NCBI GenBank assembly: GCA_029721435.1
Contig: CM056573.1
Location: 49,016,501 to 49,080,500 of the forward strand
Source: Gymnothorax reevesii
Lineage: Eukaryota > Chordata > Actinopteri > Anguilliformes > Muraenidae
Direction: 5' to 3'
Length of the DNA: 64,000 nucleotides
Translations under genes and position numbers: made by a program
The notes under the pieces: model-generated
Database searches by the model: none
What the model saw: the letters and a program-made list of their open reading frames with translations, nothing else
Told to the model about the DNA's origin: nothing
In this document: piece by piece, positions 10,331 through 22,349 of the stretch
How positions within the stretch are numbered: the first letter of the stretch is position 1
Layout: the number at the start of each line of letters is the position of its first letter

Positions 10331-12065
10331 TGTAATGTCTGGTAAAGGAACCCAACTGCAAGTAGTTCAGAAGTGCAAAAATAGTGGTCTTTATTCAGGC
10401 CAAGTCCAAAGTCCAGTAAACACTGTGATGGTACAGAAGGCTAATCCGAAAAACTGAGTCCAAAGACAAGCAAGGGTTCAAAAACCAAAAAGCACTGGCG
10501 ACGGCACCAAATTGTGAGGCAGTAGATTGTTCGTGATCCACATTGCAAAAGCCAGGACAGCAATACACAGTAATCGTGGTCAGGCAGAAAATGGGTCATA
10601 ATCAGGAGCAAACAGAACCAGGCAGGCAAAGACAGAACTCGGTGCCAAACAGAAGGCCGTCACAGAATCACAAACAGATCACTGGCGTACAGTGGCGTAC
10701 GGAGCTCAGAGCAGAGAAAAGTTGATCAACAGTCTGACAAAGTAGAAGTGAGGGACTATATATACACAAGGGAGGTAACAAACTAGGCAGGGCAACAGGT
10801 GTGAGGAATAATCTAAACTTTTTTAAAAACACAATTAAACAACACAAAATGGGAAACAATGACAAAGACCAGTTTTCACACGACATCCTTGAAGGTCCCT
10901 TATTATGTCACCAGGTGACATAACTAATTAGTTTTTACAAGCCATTTCAAAATCTTTCCCTTCTTGACATCACATAGGGAAGTAACCAACCAGAGGCAAG
11001 ATGAACTGATCAACTTCAGCCAAGCAGTCAATCCGATTTCATTATTCTGGGTGGCCAACCCCCGCCCCCCCGTGATGTCAAGAAGGGAAGTTTTTAAAGG
11101 GAGTTCCTGATTACGCAGGTTAATGAACAGTGCCACTCCCAATGCGCCTTCCTATTCATCCTTACGCCTCTATATATGTATACCTCCTACATTCCAACAA
11201 TCCCTGCTTGTCTCATTTCTACGTCCCTCCCACCCCTCCCCTCTCCAAGAAGAAAGCAAGAAACAGCCACCACCTGGGACCCCGGGGGCTTGGGAGCCAC
11301 ACGGACTCCGACAAGAGATGAGAGCCCCACCCTGAGTATCGCCACTCGGGGGGCGCCCAACATCCGCAAAATCACAGACCAAATCCAACACCACACCTGC
11401 CCCGATCTTCTGTCTGCCCGATCTCCAATCCGCGATCCCACCCAGTACTCTCCTCTACTTTGGGAGTGGTCCAGAATTCATTAACTGCCTCATAATGGCT
11501 AATTAGCTGTGCACCTGGCGGCATAAAAGGGGGCCTTTAAACAACAAAAGCTCCATTCAAGGAGTGCATAAGTGGGGAGAGATGGAAGAAACAGATTCAC
11601 AGAAGAGATAGTTGCAAGGTTTGTGTAGAACAAAGGCAAAGCACTGGGAGAGCAAGGAGGGCGGAGTTACAGATCAGTGTGGAAAGCGGATGGAATCAAT
11701 TAGTAAAGTTAGTAGTGTGTGGAGTAATAATTTTACCCAAATAGTGCAAGTCAGTATGTTACTTTTTTACAGGATTAGTACATTAGTAAGGGTTAGTAGA
11801 TAAAGTGTTAGTAAGATTAGTACTTAATTAGCAATCAGCGTTGAAGGAAGTAAACAAAGCACGAAGGAACTCGTGAAACGCCGGAAACTCCCAAAATATG
11901 ACAGCTCGCAGACTGGGGCATGCACTGGCAAAGGACATAGAAACACAAGACATCACAGCGGAAAACATGGTGCATAAACTGGCAGATGATACTGAAAGCA
12001 TAAACTAAACAAACAAAGTGGAAATAAACATGAACCAGAACAGGCAGAAATCAGAGATCATAACA
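10331..12065 (-). mobile_element. Probable solo LTR, same family as 49368-51035, interrupted
   Basis: It reads TGTAATGTCTGG to ATCATAACA on the plus strand; read on the minus strand it starts TGTTATGATC and has an AATAAAGACC polyadenylation-type signal near its 3' end. A collinear relative lies at 49368-51035. A piggyBac-like element (10893-11536) interrupts it. No convincing target duplication flanks this copy (atttc against aactc), so it may be old or rearranged. I infer LTR rather than another repeat from the TG...CA ends, the polyadenylation signal and the flanked relative. Confidence 0.6.
10893..11536. mobile_element. piggyBac-like MITE inserted in the LTR
   Basis: The left end AGGTCCCTTATTATG and right end GCATAAAAGGGGGCCT form terminal inverted repeats. 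The right flank is TTAA (11537-11540) and the left flank is TTGA (10889-10892), one base off. The related LTR at 49368-51035 lacks this insert at the matching place, giving an empty site. TTAA targeting suggests the piggyBac superfamily. Confidence 0.7.
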
Positions 12066-12540
12066 AACTCTGCCGCTTTGCCAAGGTTTTGTTATGAAAG
12101 AGGCAAGAACATAAGAGATACTATGGTGACATCCATATGTAGAGCACCTGGGAGATAACTAACTGGCTCTCAAAAGAGGTATATGGAAATTACAGATGTG
12201 AAAGATGTACACATTTCTCTAATGCTTATGACACTTTAGGGTCATTCTACATGAAACCAACAAATACTGTCCCCAGAACTAAGTACACTCTCCAAAGCGA
12301 TACCAACATTGCATTTGCAGCCATTATTACAAACTGCAATATTTATTCAAATTGCATTCAGATATTACCCTGAAATCTATGATCAAAAATATTCTTGATT
12401 TGCTTTTAGGATGATTATTATGACAAAGCTACCCCACTTCCTGTGTCTCCAGATTAGAAGTTGAATAGATAGTTAAGTAAATTACGTTTATTTTCTAAAT
12501 AATATAGGACCATAATGAAAAAAAGAGGAAAATCCAACCT
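12066..12540. other. Unassigned intron 2 sequence
   Basis: AT-rich DNA between an LTR and a Tc1 element; nothing recognised. Confidence 0.5.
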
Positions 12541-13890
12541 TTAGTACAAGTGCATTTATTCAGTGGGAAAAAAAATCCCACATTAAGAAATAATTCTTTT
12601 ACATCAAATCATGTGTGCCATAATTATTAGCACCCCTGATGTTAATACTTTGTACAACCCCCTTTTGCCAACAAAACAGCACCTAATCTTCTCCAATAAT
12701 GTTTTATAACATGGGAGAATACAGAAAGAGGGATCTTCGACCATTCCTCTTTGCACAATCTCTTTAAATCATCCAGCGACCTGGGTCCTCTCCTCTGCAC
12801 TCTCCTCTTCAGCTCACTCCACAGGTTTTCAATGGGGTTGAGGTCTGGGGACTGAGATGGCCATGAGAGGAGCTTGATTCTGTGTCTGGTGAACCATTTC
12901 TGTGTAGATTTGGCCATATATTTAGGGTCATTATCTTGCAGAAAGGCCCAGTGATGACCCATCTTCAGCTTTCGGGCAGAGGCCACCAGATTTTGATTTA
13001 AAATGTCCCGGTATTTCAAAGCGTTCATGATGCCATGCACCCTAACAAGGTTCCCAGGGCCTCTGGAAGAGAAACAGGCTCACAGCATCACCGATCCTTC
13101 CCCATACTTCACAGTGGGCATGAGGTGCTTTTCTGCATACTCATCTTTTGTGTTCCGCCAGACCCACTTAGAGTGTTTGTTGCCAAAAAGCTCTATCTTG
13201 GTCTCATCTGACCAAAGCACACAGTCCCAGTAGAAGTCCCAGTACCGCTTAGCGAACTTTGCATTTATGATTGTGTGTGAGAGAAAAGGTTTTTTTTCGT
13301 GCATGCCTCCCAAACAGCTTGTTGGCATGTAGATAGACTTTGTGACCCCAAGATGCTACCATTTATTGCAATTCTTTAACAGTGAGCTTTGGAGAACTTT
13401 TTATTTCTCTTACCATCCTCCTCACTGTGCCTGGTGGCAAAATAATCTTGCGTCCTCGTCCAGGCTTGTTTACCACTGTTTCAGTTGTTTTAAACTTCTC
13501 ATTGATTCCTCTGACAGTAGATATGGGCAGGTGCAGGCGAGTGGCTATTTTCTTGTAGCTATTCCCTGACTTGCGAAGGTCGACACACATCTGCCTTACT
13601 TGAATGGTGTGTTCCTTTGTCTTTCCAATGTTGAAGAGTGGATAAGAGAAATGGCCTCTGTGTCATATCATATTTATACCCCAGGGAAACAGGAAGTGAT
13701 GAATTACTAATGAAATGTTCCTAGATACTCTGATCAACTTAGCAAACTACTGCAGAAATGACAGAAATGCTTCAATTACATTTATTTCCCAGGAATTGTT
13801 AGTGGCACCAATAATTGTGGTACAGGTGATTTTATGAAAAAAAAATTATTTCTTAGGGATTTGCTTTCCCTTAAAATTCACTTGAGTTGA
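12541..13890 (-). pseudogene. Tc1-like transposon with inactivated transposase
   Basis: Terminal inverted repeats of about 90 bp lie near 12545-12635 and 13800-13888. Minus-strand frames give the paired helix-turn-helix region (13590-13363: RKSGNSYKKIATRLHLPISTV, then GRGRK), the first catalytic block (VLWSDETKIELFG near 13200) and the last block (FLQDNDPKYMAK to SPDLNPIENLW near 12930-12830). A frameshift separates the first two parts. A TGA at 13080-13082 replaces the Trp expected after SVML. It is therefore a full-length but dead Tc1-like element in intron 2. Confidence 0.88.
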
Positions 13891-15322
13891 ATGTTACATT
13901 TTTCTACAATTTTCAGTGTGGAAGTATGCTTCTGCAATAAAATGCTTCTGCAATAAAAATTACATTTATTTTAAGGCTTTTAACACATCTTAACTTGATT
14001 ATACCGCACGCTGTACATGTGTTATACTTCACTTTTATGTCACCTATCAATTTTGGTTGCCATGGCAACAGTGGTGGCCACATAATAGGTACATTTATGG
14101 CAAAACAGAGATATCCTTGTGGATGCAGTACAGGCTGCAATTTTGGACCGATTACTTTCATTTGTGGTATGGACATGTGATATTTTTCACTTATAACACC
14201 GATCAATTTCGGTCCCTATGACGACAATATTGGCTGAATAATGCGCAAAAAAGGTGAGAAGCGGGTTTTCAGGGGCTACACCCATGCGGTCGCAGCCGAC
14301 CGGACTGTCCAGTTTAAAGAGACGACTGTGGGTAATCAAGAACTAAGTGAACCTGAAGAAGCAAGACCGGAAACACGTAATTCGCTCTCTTTTGTTTTTA
14401 ATGAAACTAAATGAAATAGTGTCATTCATATCCTGGTGTGACCAGGAACATTGTTTTTTTGATCTATTAAAATGCCTGACCTTATGGGTAATTAGCATTT
14501 CTCCATCTGATGACAAAAATATTACATTCATTTGTGAAGCAGGACATATGGTTAAATACAAAAAGACAAATTGCATGAATGAATTTGGAGCCTGTTCAGA
14601 TCTTGTCTCATATCATTCCTCTTTTCTAGTTATGTTCAATCTTAGTCTTTGTAACACTTTGGTCTTTAATAAAGTCAGTTACACCATCATTAATTACACT
14701 ACAAACAAGAGCTCCAAATCATGTTGACCACTCTCACCATGCCTGAATAAGTTTTGTTTAATTAAGTATTGATCAGTTCACGGACTGACTGGCATTTTAA
14801 TCACAGCATCTTTGAATGTGGCAGCCTCATTGGTGTATTAATCATGGCTTCTTCTTTTTCAATATCAATAAAAAGCAACTGCGTAAATACAGGTGCATTT
14901 GCTCACCCAAAGCATACTGCTGGATATACAAAAAGAAAACAATAACGACATAATTTACAAAAAAGACAGTTAATTTCAATGAGAAAAATGACTATTTTCA
15001 GAAGAAAATCTGTGTGTGCTAGCTAAACCTTGACAAGATGAAAAAGCTCCATTTGAAGTTACTCCAGAAGTTGAAGAAGTAAATGCAGTAGTAGTGATAT
15101 TTTATAAAACTGTGGTGCAGTTTAACTGTCTGAAGTAGTTTATAGACTTCAACAGGTAGAAATAGTCATGACAGTGGCCATATTTTTTAAATGAGTAATT
15201 ATAGTTGACATAGCTCATGTACAAAAATTAGAAACATATGATGAAGTAGTAGTAGCAGTAAAAAAAGAGTATTTACAAGAAGCTGGTGACAGAGTTTTTA
15301 AACTGTTTTAAACATTGTAGGG
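13891..15322. other. Unassigned intron 2 sequence
   Basis: No exon recognised. The plus frame at 14347-14727 overlaps the repeat arm at 14345-14485 on its opposite strand and shows no protein domain. Between 14990 and 15320 there is AT-rich sequence with short AGT-rich runs. Confidence 0.45.
14345..14485 (-). repeat. Dispersed repeat arm, inverted partner at 9700-9838
   Basis: The inverse complement is collinear with 9700-9838 (for example 'tagatcaaaaaaacaatgtt' and 'gagcgaattacgtgtttc'). Moderately diverged. Confidence 0.55.
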
Positions 15323-15963
15323 CAGTGGTTCTCAAACTCGCTTCTGGCGCCTCCCTGTGTATGCAGGTTTTTGTTCCAACCACAATTGCAATCTAATGAT
15401 TTTAACAAGCTGTTGATTTGTTTTAATTAGGAGCATTTATGCTAATATTCACATTGAGATATATTGTAAATACAATTGATCAAACATTTAATAAACATAA
15501 ATAATCAAAAGGTTCCTCATTAGTGAAACTCTTGACTCATGGAGGTAAAACCCAACAATTTACTTGGCAAACAATGAAGTCACACCTGTTGTGTTTTCTG
15601 TTGATTTAATTTGGTTCAGCCAGGTTATTTGGGAAAAACTCAAAACACCTGTGTTCAGAAACCTAATTTGGAGCTCAGTGATTTTTCTCACTGAGTCTAA
15701 TTTGATCGTTTGAAAATGTTTTCACCGGAAAATCCTAACAGTATTGAAAATTAAGCACAATATGTTCTAGGGTTTTTATTCTTCATGGCAGAATGGGAAT
15801 GTCCATCCAAATGTGACTTAGGATAGTAAATAACTACTCTAAGCATGGAATGCGGCTAATTAAGACAAAGTAACAGCTTTTTTAAATTCTAGAATTGCAA
15901 TTATGGCTGGAACAAAAACCAGCATACACAGGGGGGCGCCAGGACCAAATTTGAGAACCATTG
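15323..15963. mobile_element. hAT-type non-autonomous element, copy 1
   Basis: It starts CAGTGGTTCTCAAA and ends TTTGAGAACCATTG, with long inverted ends (ggcgcc...ccagcatacaca). The left flank is ttgtaggg (15315-15322) and the right flank is gtgtaggg (15964-15971). It is 641 bp without transposase. Confidence 0.85.
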
Positions 15964-15971
15964 GTGTAGGG

Positions 15972-16553
15972 CAGTGGTTCTCAAATTCGGTCCTGGCGCC
16001 CCCCTGTGTATGCTGGTTTTTGTTCCAGCCACCACTGCAATTCTAGGATTTTAACAAGCTGTTGATTTGTTTTAATTAGGTGCATTTATGCAAATATCCA
16101 CAGGTTCCTCATTGGTGAAACTCTTAACACATGGAGGTACAGCCCGACAATTTACTTGGCAAACAATGGAGTCACACCTGTTGTGTTTTCTGTTGATTTT
16201 ATTTGGTTCAGACAGGTTATTTGGGAAAAACTCAAAACACCTGCATTCAGAAACCTAATTTGGAGCTTATTGATTTTCTCAGAGTCTAATTTGATCTGTT
16301 TAAAAAAGTTTTCACCTGAAAATCCCAGCAATATTGAAAATTAAGCACAAGATGTTCAAGGGTTTTTATTCTCCATAGCAGAATGGATGCGTCCATCCAA
16401 ATGTGACTTAAGATGGTAAATAACTACTCTAAACATGGAATGCTGCTAATTAAGACAAAGTAACAGCTTATTAAGATCTTAGAATTGTAGTTGTGGCTGG
16501 AACAAAAACCAGCATACACAGGGGGGCGCCAGGACCGAATTTGAGAACCACTG
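15972..16553. mobile_element. hAT-type non-autonomous element, copy 2, abutting copy 1
   Basis: It belongs to the same family as 15323-15963, in the same orientation and 582 bp long, with ends CAGTGGTTCTCAAA and GAGAACCACTG. An exact gtgtaggg flanks it at 15964-15971 and 16554-16561. The two copies share the middle duplication, so one inserted at the target duplication of the other. Confidence 0.88.
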
Positions 16554-16561
16554 GTGTAGGG

Positions 16562-17200
16562 GAATAAGCTTCACATTAGGCTTCACCAAGTTTTAACTGG
16601 AAGGCATCCATAAACTCAGAGCTGTGGGTTTTAATTTTCTGCCAATGTCATTGCAAAAAATAGCTGAAAAAGTGAGATTTTTAAAAAATAATTAAAAGAT
16701 ATCAAAAAGATGACGAACAGAAATAATGTGCTTAGTATGCTGAACATTTGTAAAGACTTTCTGGCAGAAGTACTGAAAATGTAGCTAGAGTTGAAAAATC
16801 AGCCAAATCAACCAAAAATGAAAAATTAGGGGATTAAATCGGGCCAAATGACTTACAAATGTAAAGGTGCTGTTACGTCAGTATGGAAAATTGCCCATGA
16901 AAGCTTTTGACTCCTTACATCTCTCCACACAGTTAATATGGTATGTGGGCCTAGAAAATGCATTTGTTTTTTGTATCATATGTTCTAGAACAGATGTGGG
17001 CCTCCATTTCAGACCTATTATATGCGTTTTGATTCTGGTGCTCCATTTTTAGATTTCCGTTTTGGTATTTCCTGTCCTTTCCCTCAAGGAATCTCTTTGT
17101 GAATTCTGTCTGTGTCTGCATACAGCCCCTCCATTTAATGTTCTTTTAAGGGAATTTGTGGGCCTTTACTTATGCTAACTAGGCTTATGCTGTCGGAGGC
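16562..17200. other. Unassigned intron 2 sequence
   Basis: Nothing coding recognised. Its AT-rich composition resembles 14990-15320, so both may be halves of one older repeat split by the hAT pair; this is a guess. Confidence 0.35.
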
Positions 17201-17204
17201 ATTC

Positions 17205-17880
17205 CCGATCCTTGAATAGACTTTCATTTGAACTGAATTTCAGGTCAATTGGTCAAATGGTTCTGAAGACATGGCCAAAATGGTAATTTTCCATCACAAA
17301 GCGCCACCTGGTGGCAAAATATTGAACCATACAGGTATGATGTCATCATGTGACACGTTGTGAGGTCATGACCTAGCAGTTGCACATAGTTTCATGTCAA
17401 TTGGAGAAATAGTTTCAAAGATATAGCAAAAATGGTGAATTTTATGTGACAAATCTCCACCTTGTGTCAGAATTTTGAACCCAACAGGTATAATGTCATC
17501 TTGGGATACATGCTCAGGTCATGACCTTTCATTTGCACTTGATTTGAGGTCAATCGGACAAATATTTCCAGAGATATGATAAAAACAGTGATTTTTTCAG
17601 TTTTTGCCCCCTGGTGGCCAATCTAGTAATTGTAAATTGTCCAAAATCAAATGGGTTCTTTCTCTTTATAATACTTACTTTTATGCAAAACTTGGAATTT
17701 CTTATTGAAATATTACTGCAGTTATCACGTTAACACTGAAATCAGTCTTTGGCCCCTGGTGGCCAGTCTAGACATCATAAATTGTCCAAAATTGAATCAG
17801 TTCTTCCTCTTTATGAAACTTACTTACAAAATTTGGAATTTGAAATTGAAATATTACTGAAGTTATCGCGTTAACACGTA
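17205..17880. repeat. Diverged tandem-like repeat units
   Basis: Blocks such as 'caggtcaattggtcaaa', 'catgtcaattggagaaa' and 'gaggtcaatcggacaaa' recur about every 170 bp, each with a nearby 'cacctggtggc' or 'ccctggtggcc' box. Two further units (17600-17740 and 17745-17880) share 'taaattgtccaaaat' and 'gaaatattactg'. No coding potential. Confidence 0.6.
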
Positions 17881-17945
17881 GTGCGGCGGCAGCAGCGGCG
17901 GTGGTGGCAGCGGCAGTGGCGGCGGCGGCAGCGGCAGCGGCGGTC
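17881..17945. repeat. GGC/GCA trinucleotide-rich run
   Basis: About 65 bp composed nearly only of GCG, GCA, GGT and AGC triplets. On either strand it would encode polyalanine or similar. It stands out sharply from the AT-rich intron around it. Confidence 0.85.
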
Positions 17946-19435
17946 GGACCAAAAACACAATATCCCCCGAAACGCCATTCCGCGTTCGGGGATATAATTA
18001 GGGACAACTGGCACGTGCTTTCAGGTTACGAGGAGAATGGCATTCCTCAATCTAAGAACAAAAGTGCAAACGATTCTGTAGGTTAAGAACACGTTTGTGT
18101 ATCTGATGTACAGTTTTCTTAACTTTCTTAAGAAGAATTTTAGAAGAAATTGAAGTAAATACTTAAGATATTAGTGAATGAGGGTGTCTGTGAAGCGATT
18201 GCGAGACAAACACTGTACACCGTAGAGAAGTTGCGGCAATTGGCTCACTGTGTATTGATTTCTCCACGGGAGAGCGAGTTGGTACTCAGTTTAGCTTATG
18301 GATGCAATCTTAGCCACATCACATTAACGGAAGCATGGCCAGTCAAACGTAAACATCGCATAACGTTAGCTTAGTAATAAACCTGGTGGACTTTCATTTT
18401 CCTACCCCACTCACAGGCATTTTGATCAAAAGTATTATCACCCAACATTTTGACTTCAGTGAAAGCTGACATAAAAAATACACACAGGTTATCAAAGCTA
18501 GCACAGCTGGGCGTTTGACTCTAAAGCTAAACCATGCTTATTTCATGTACCTACCCAGTTAATCTATGGCCCTTATATTAGCTAGATACCACTGTGGTGT
18601 GCAACTTTTCTTTCATGCGGTATAATTTAAAGTAGCCTACTAGGCCTACTGGACCTCAAAGAGGAGCCTTTGCTCTTAGGAACACTTTTTACTTTTGTTT
18701 TTTTTACGTTAGTGGAGCTTCACTGGACAGTAAATATTGCTCAATCTGGCTGGCTAGTTACTGACACTGTTTTCCATTGCCATTTGGCGACAGCTCGCTA
18801 GCTTGCTAGATAACGTGGGCTGGGTTTAATGAGCTATATAGCTAGCTAGTCTTTTGATGTATGATGATAACATATCGGTAATCGCACTTAAAATGGAACA
18901 AATCCATTTGTTGTGAAGCAACGGCAATTGACAAATTATAAGCTCTTGCTATGTGTTTCTATTGACTGTATAACTACAACAATCTCTGGCCGAGCCCTCC
19001 AAATGATCCAGGGAATCAGCTGAAGGACCCAGTCATCTGATAGCGTGCTATGGTGGTTTGAATACTACAACTAACTAGCCAGCTATGTTGACAGCCTGTG
19101 AAGGAAGCCAGGACACCTTTGGTTCAAAAGCATTTTTACTCAAAATTTGGACACTTCTCTATTATGCAGTTACATTGGTGTATGCCAGTATAAAAGGCAT
19201 ACACTCCCATTGGCACATCAGAACATCTTGGGCAAAAGCTAGCAGAGGGCTTTCATTCTTCATTCATTCTGCATTCATTCTCAGGCTTAGTGGCTAGTTA
19301 ATGAGCTAATATTGACACATGCTACTTCGTGCTAACATATAACATTTTATCACATAACTGCAGTAATTCTTCCATAGCTCAGCTCATAACATTTTTTCAT
19401 ATTACCCTAGATGTGTTTCACTAAAGCGTAGTTGC
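17946..19435. other. Unassigned intron 2 sequence
   Basis: 17957-17992 holds a small hairpin (ccccgaa ... ttcgggg) just after the triplet run. Beyond that no exon or known element is recognised. Short frames such as 18174-18374 look like chance. Confidence 0.4.
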
Positions 19436-19869
19436 CAATTACGGTGGGGAAAATAAGTAATGAACACATCAACATTTTTCACCGTAAAAATATTTCCAAT
19501 GGGGCTATTGACATGAAATTTTCATCAGATGTTGGAAACAACCCAAGTAATCCACAAATACAAAGAAATCAAAACAAACAAGTCCATAATTAAGTTAAGT
19601 GTAATTAAGAGGAATGGAAAAGTATTGAACACGCTTACTGAAATTTATTTAATACTTTTGTACTTAGTAGAAAAGCCTTTGTCGATAATAACCGCTTCAA
19701 GACGACTCCTGTATGGAGAAACTAGTTGCATGCATTGCCCAGGTGTGATTTTGGCCCATTCTTCCACACCAAATGTCTTCAAATCTTGAAGGTTCATGGG
19801 TACTCTTCTGTGAACTCTGATCTTCAGTTCTTTCCATAGATTTTCAATTGGACCCATTGAGGGACCCAT
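19436..19869 (-). pseudogene. Tc1-like element, 3' part only
   Basis: The left end (ggtggggaaaataagtaatg) is a Tc1-type terminus. The minus frame at 19869-19645 reads PIENLWKELKIRVHRR and later PGQCMQLVSPYRSRLEAVI, ending KGFSTKY. This is the C-terminus of a Tc1 transposase after the last catalytic residue region. The element is truncated at 19870 where a SINE-like repeat begins. Confidence 0.75.
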
Positions 19870-20015
19870 TGAGTTCAGTAAAGAGAGTCTGGAAAGGTGG
19901 GACTAGAATGGGGATGATATGCGGCAAACAGCCGGAATTGAACCCAGGCCGCGGTGAGGACTCAGCCTTCTGTGGTGGGCGCACTGAGACCAATGTGCCT
20001 CCGGGGCACCCCAAA
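19870..20015 (-). mobile_element. tRNA-derived SINE
   Basis: On the minus strand a pol III B box, GGTTCAATTCC (complement of 19934-19944), lies downstream of an A-box-like TGGTCTCAGTGCG (complement of 19980-19992). A short tail follows with TTTGCCGCATATCATCCCC, as in a common fish tRNA-type SINE. Polarity and spacing fit an internal pol III promoter. Confidence 0.7.
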
Positions 20016-20049
20016 GATGTTTTTGAACCAGGCTGTGAACATATTTATT

Positions 20050-20190
20050 TGTACTGTTAAACTGGGCTTTTTACGAGGGGGGTCAATGGGGACTAACTGA
20101 CTTCTGCAGCCCGCCTCAAGTGGCCACTCGAGGAACTGCAGCTTTTGGCACTTCCGTGCTGGCCTCAATTTTCAATCCCAGAGGTTGCCA
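20050..20190. repeat. Fragment related to the interior of the element at 50233-50777
   Basis: 'ggcacttccgtgctggcctc' and the preceding 'ctgcagcccgcctcaagtgg' region align with 50650-50745, near the right end of that element. Partial and diverged. Confidence 0.45.
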
Positions 20191-20194
20191 TTTG

Positions 20195-20475
20195 GTCTTT
20201 CCCAGCGTCAAATGAATAAGAAGCAGGAACACACCCCCGGATGTTCACCAGTCCCTCGCAGGGCACACGCGCCATTCACTCACAAACTCGAATCTACAGG
20301 CAATTTAGAGCCTTCAAATGGCCTGGAATGAATATATCTAGACAGTGGGGGAAACCTGAACACCCGTTGGAATCCCACATGAATATGGGGAGAACATACA
20401 CTCCATATAGAAAGGCTTGGGCTGGATTCGGGCTCATTACTTCACTTCTGCAAGGCAATAGAGCAACCGAATGAA
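20195..20475. repeat. Common dispersed fish repeat
   Basis: It contains the ordered blocks 'tcgcagggcacacgcgccat', 'ggcaatttagagcc', 'gggggaaacctgaacacccg' and 'ggggagaacatacactccat'. I recognise these as a widespread fish repeat, but I do not assign a family name. Confidence 0.6.
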
Positions 20476-21075
20476 CCACCGTAACACTCAACTTTAAAGA
20501 TATCTCCACAGATAAAACCTGATTGACTTGCCGGGCAAGAAGGCATTATATATGAAGAAAAATACAAGACAAACAATAGTTATACATAGAGTAATAGAAG
20601 AAGAGGAGACCAGCAGAAAGCACTCGACATCCACACCAAGTTGCTCCTAGAATGTTCAGCGGGCAATGTGTGACCTGAGTCTGCCTCCTAGTGGCCACCT
20701 TTGGTAATGCATTACTTCAAGTCAAATTACCTACCACTAAGGACATTTTGAAGTCACTTTGCTTAGTTGAACTTCCTGTCTGAGCACTTTTTTTTCTTTT
20801 TTTACAAAAACTAGCTGTACTAAGGTGTGGTGTTAATTATTTTTAAGACATTCTTCAGGTACAGTCTTTGTGAGCCTTGTTAAAACCTACCACTTCTGTT
20901 CCTCTTGAGTCAGGATGGTGCAATATGCAATATGGCATTCTACTGTATTTTTCATACCACTTATTCATGTAGTATACATTAAAGGAATCTTTTAGTAAAG
21001 GCTTAGCTAGACTATACAAGATAAATGTATGACACATGGTAGCCCTGATATCATAAAAGAAAGAAGGGGGCTTAC
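20476..21075. other. Intron 2 sequence next to exon 2
   Basis: No element recognised. The right edge holds the exon 2 donor (GTAAGC on the minus strand, complement of 21070-21075). Confidence 0.5.
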
Positions 21076-21234
21076 CTTCTCATCATCCTCAGTGAAAGGT
21101 GCCCCACTGGAATTTTTGTTGATGGCCTGCACCACGCCGATGACCTCACCATCGCTGTTGCAGATGGTCATGCACAGAATGGACTTGGTCTTGTAACCCG
21201 TCAGCTTGTCAATCTCATCACTAAAGCGATGATC
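21076..21234 (-). CDS. pde11a: PDE11A-type phosphodiesterase, coding exon 2 (GAF-A core)
   Basis: A 159-nt exon encodes 53 residues from [18 protein letters not shown] to FTEDDEK. It holds the second half of GAF-A, including the NKFDE-type motif (Asn298-Lys299, Phe306, Asp310-Glu311 in the assembled numbering) that is characteristic of cyclic-nucleotide-binding GAF domains. The acceptor is TTCTGGCAG right of 21234 and the donor is GTAAGC left of 21076; both ends are phase 0. Compared with human PDE11A, the CMPIRSSDGEIIGVAQAINK stretch reads [20 protein letters not shown], so the fold-critical parts are kept. Confidence 0.95.
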
Positions 21235-21965
21235 CTGCCAGAAAATTGAGATTTTATGAACAGCAAATTGCCATGCACTGTCCATATTAAGTGATAGGAC
21301 CAAGCAATCAAGCACGATGACCTTGATTTTTAATTGAATAATAAAAACAAGCAAATGAGTAATGTCGCCTAACAGCTCAACACATCAGTTGATGTGTAAC
21401 TCTTTACTCCCATCATCTGAGAGTGGCAGATTTCACACAGCTGAGAAGATAAAATCAGATGAAGGCATATAAATATTGAATGATGTGTACAGTGTTCTGC
21501 AACCAGCAGGGAATAGCTGCATTGACAATATTGTCAATAAAAACTGAGCAAAGTCTACACAAAAATAAAAATCCTCAAGAACTACTGTAAGGATTACTTG
21601 TATTTTCTTGCCCCTTTGCAGTCGTGAAACAGCAGTAATTGCAGCAATCCTTTCCCAAGGACACGATCTCACAATGGCATGACAACAGGGAAGGCTATCT
21701 CCAGGCTTCAGATACATACAATACTGTCAGCCCATGAAACTTACTCAGATTAATTCCCCTAACAGACCACAGCAGTGTCATTGTTTATCCGCCAATAATA
21801 TTCTAACGGTGGGGAACTGTATTATGTGAGAAACTGGTGCATAATGGTAACATTTTCTTTAATTTGACATCTGCTCTAGTTTCATCGGAAATAAAGATAT
21901 TGTACCTTCTCATGCAAATGTGGAGTTCAAATTTATAACTTATTTCAAATAACTATTCTCAATGG
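21235..21965. other. Left part of intron 1
   Basis: No exon or known element recognised. Confidence 0.5.
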
Positions 21966-22260
21966 CAGCGGTCTCCAACGTTGATCCTGGAGGACTCAAT
22001 GTGTATGCAGGATTTTTACTCCAAAAACTGACATCATTGGATTTTAATTTCCCAACTGCCCGACATGGGGACAAAATGGCTTAGGAAAAACATCTGCTAC
22101 ACAAAAAAATTCTGTGAAATATTTCATGGGAGGGCAGTTGATGTCATAGGCTGTTTATTCTCTGACAAAATATCACTCCATTCAGAGAATTTCCACCGAA
22201 AATTCCTGATCTACTTTAGGTCCAACTCAACCAGGGCCGGCTCCAGAGCTGAAAATTCGG
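21966..22260. mobile_element. hAT-like non-autonomous fragments
   Basis: 21966 starts CAGCGGTCTCCAACG, like the end of a hAT-type MITE, but no matching right end is present. At 22234 a second terminus-like sequence (CAGGGCCGGCTCCAG) begins. Both look like truncated elements. Confidence 0.4.
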
Positions 22261-22349
22261 GGGCAAAGATCCATCCCTTTATTGACAACAATTAGTCCTG
22301 GCTAGTTCTCAATGTTTTCCTTTATTAACACGTTTTCCAATTTAAGAAT

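Noticed and set aside
14347..14727. 126-codon plus-strand frame
   Set aside because: It overlaps a dispersed repeat arm on its opposite strand and shows no domain or splice signals.
17768..18086. Overlapping frames encoding polyalanine
   Set aside because: They arise only from the triplet run at 17881-17945; no start context, domain or splice support.
19934..19992. A functional tRNA gene
   Set aside because: A- and B-box-like motifs are present but no cloverleaf could be drawn; the flanks match a SINE.
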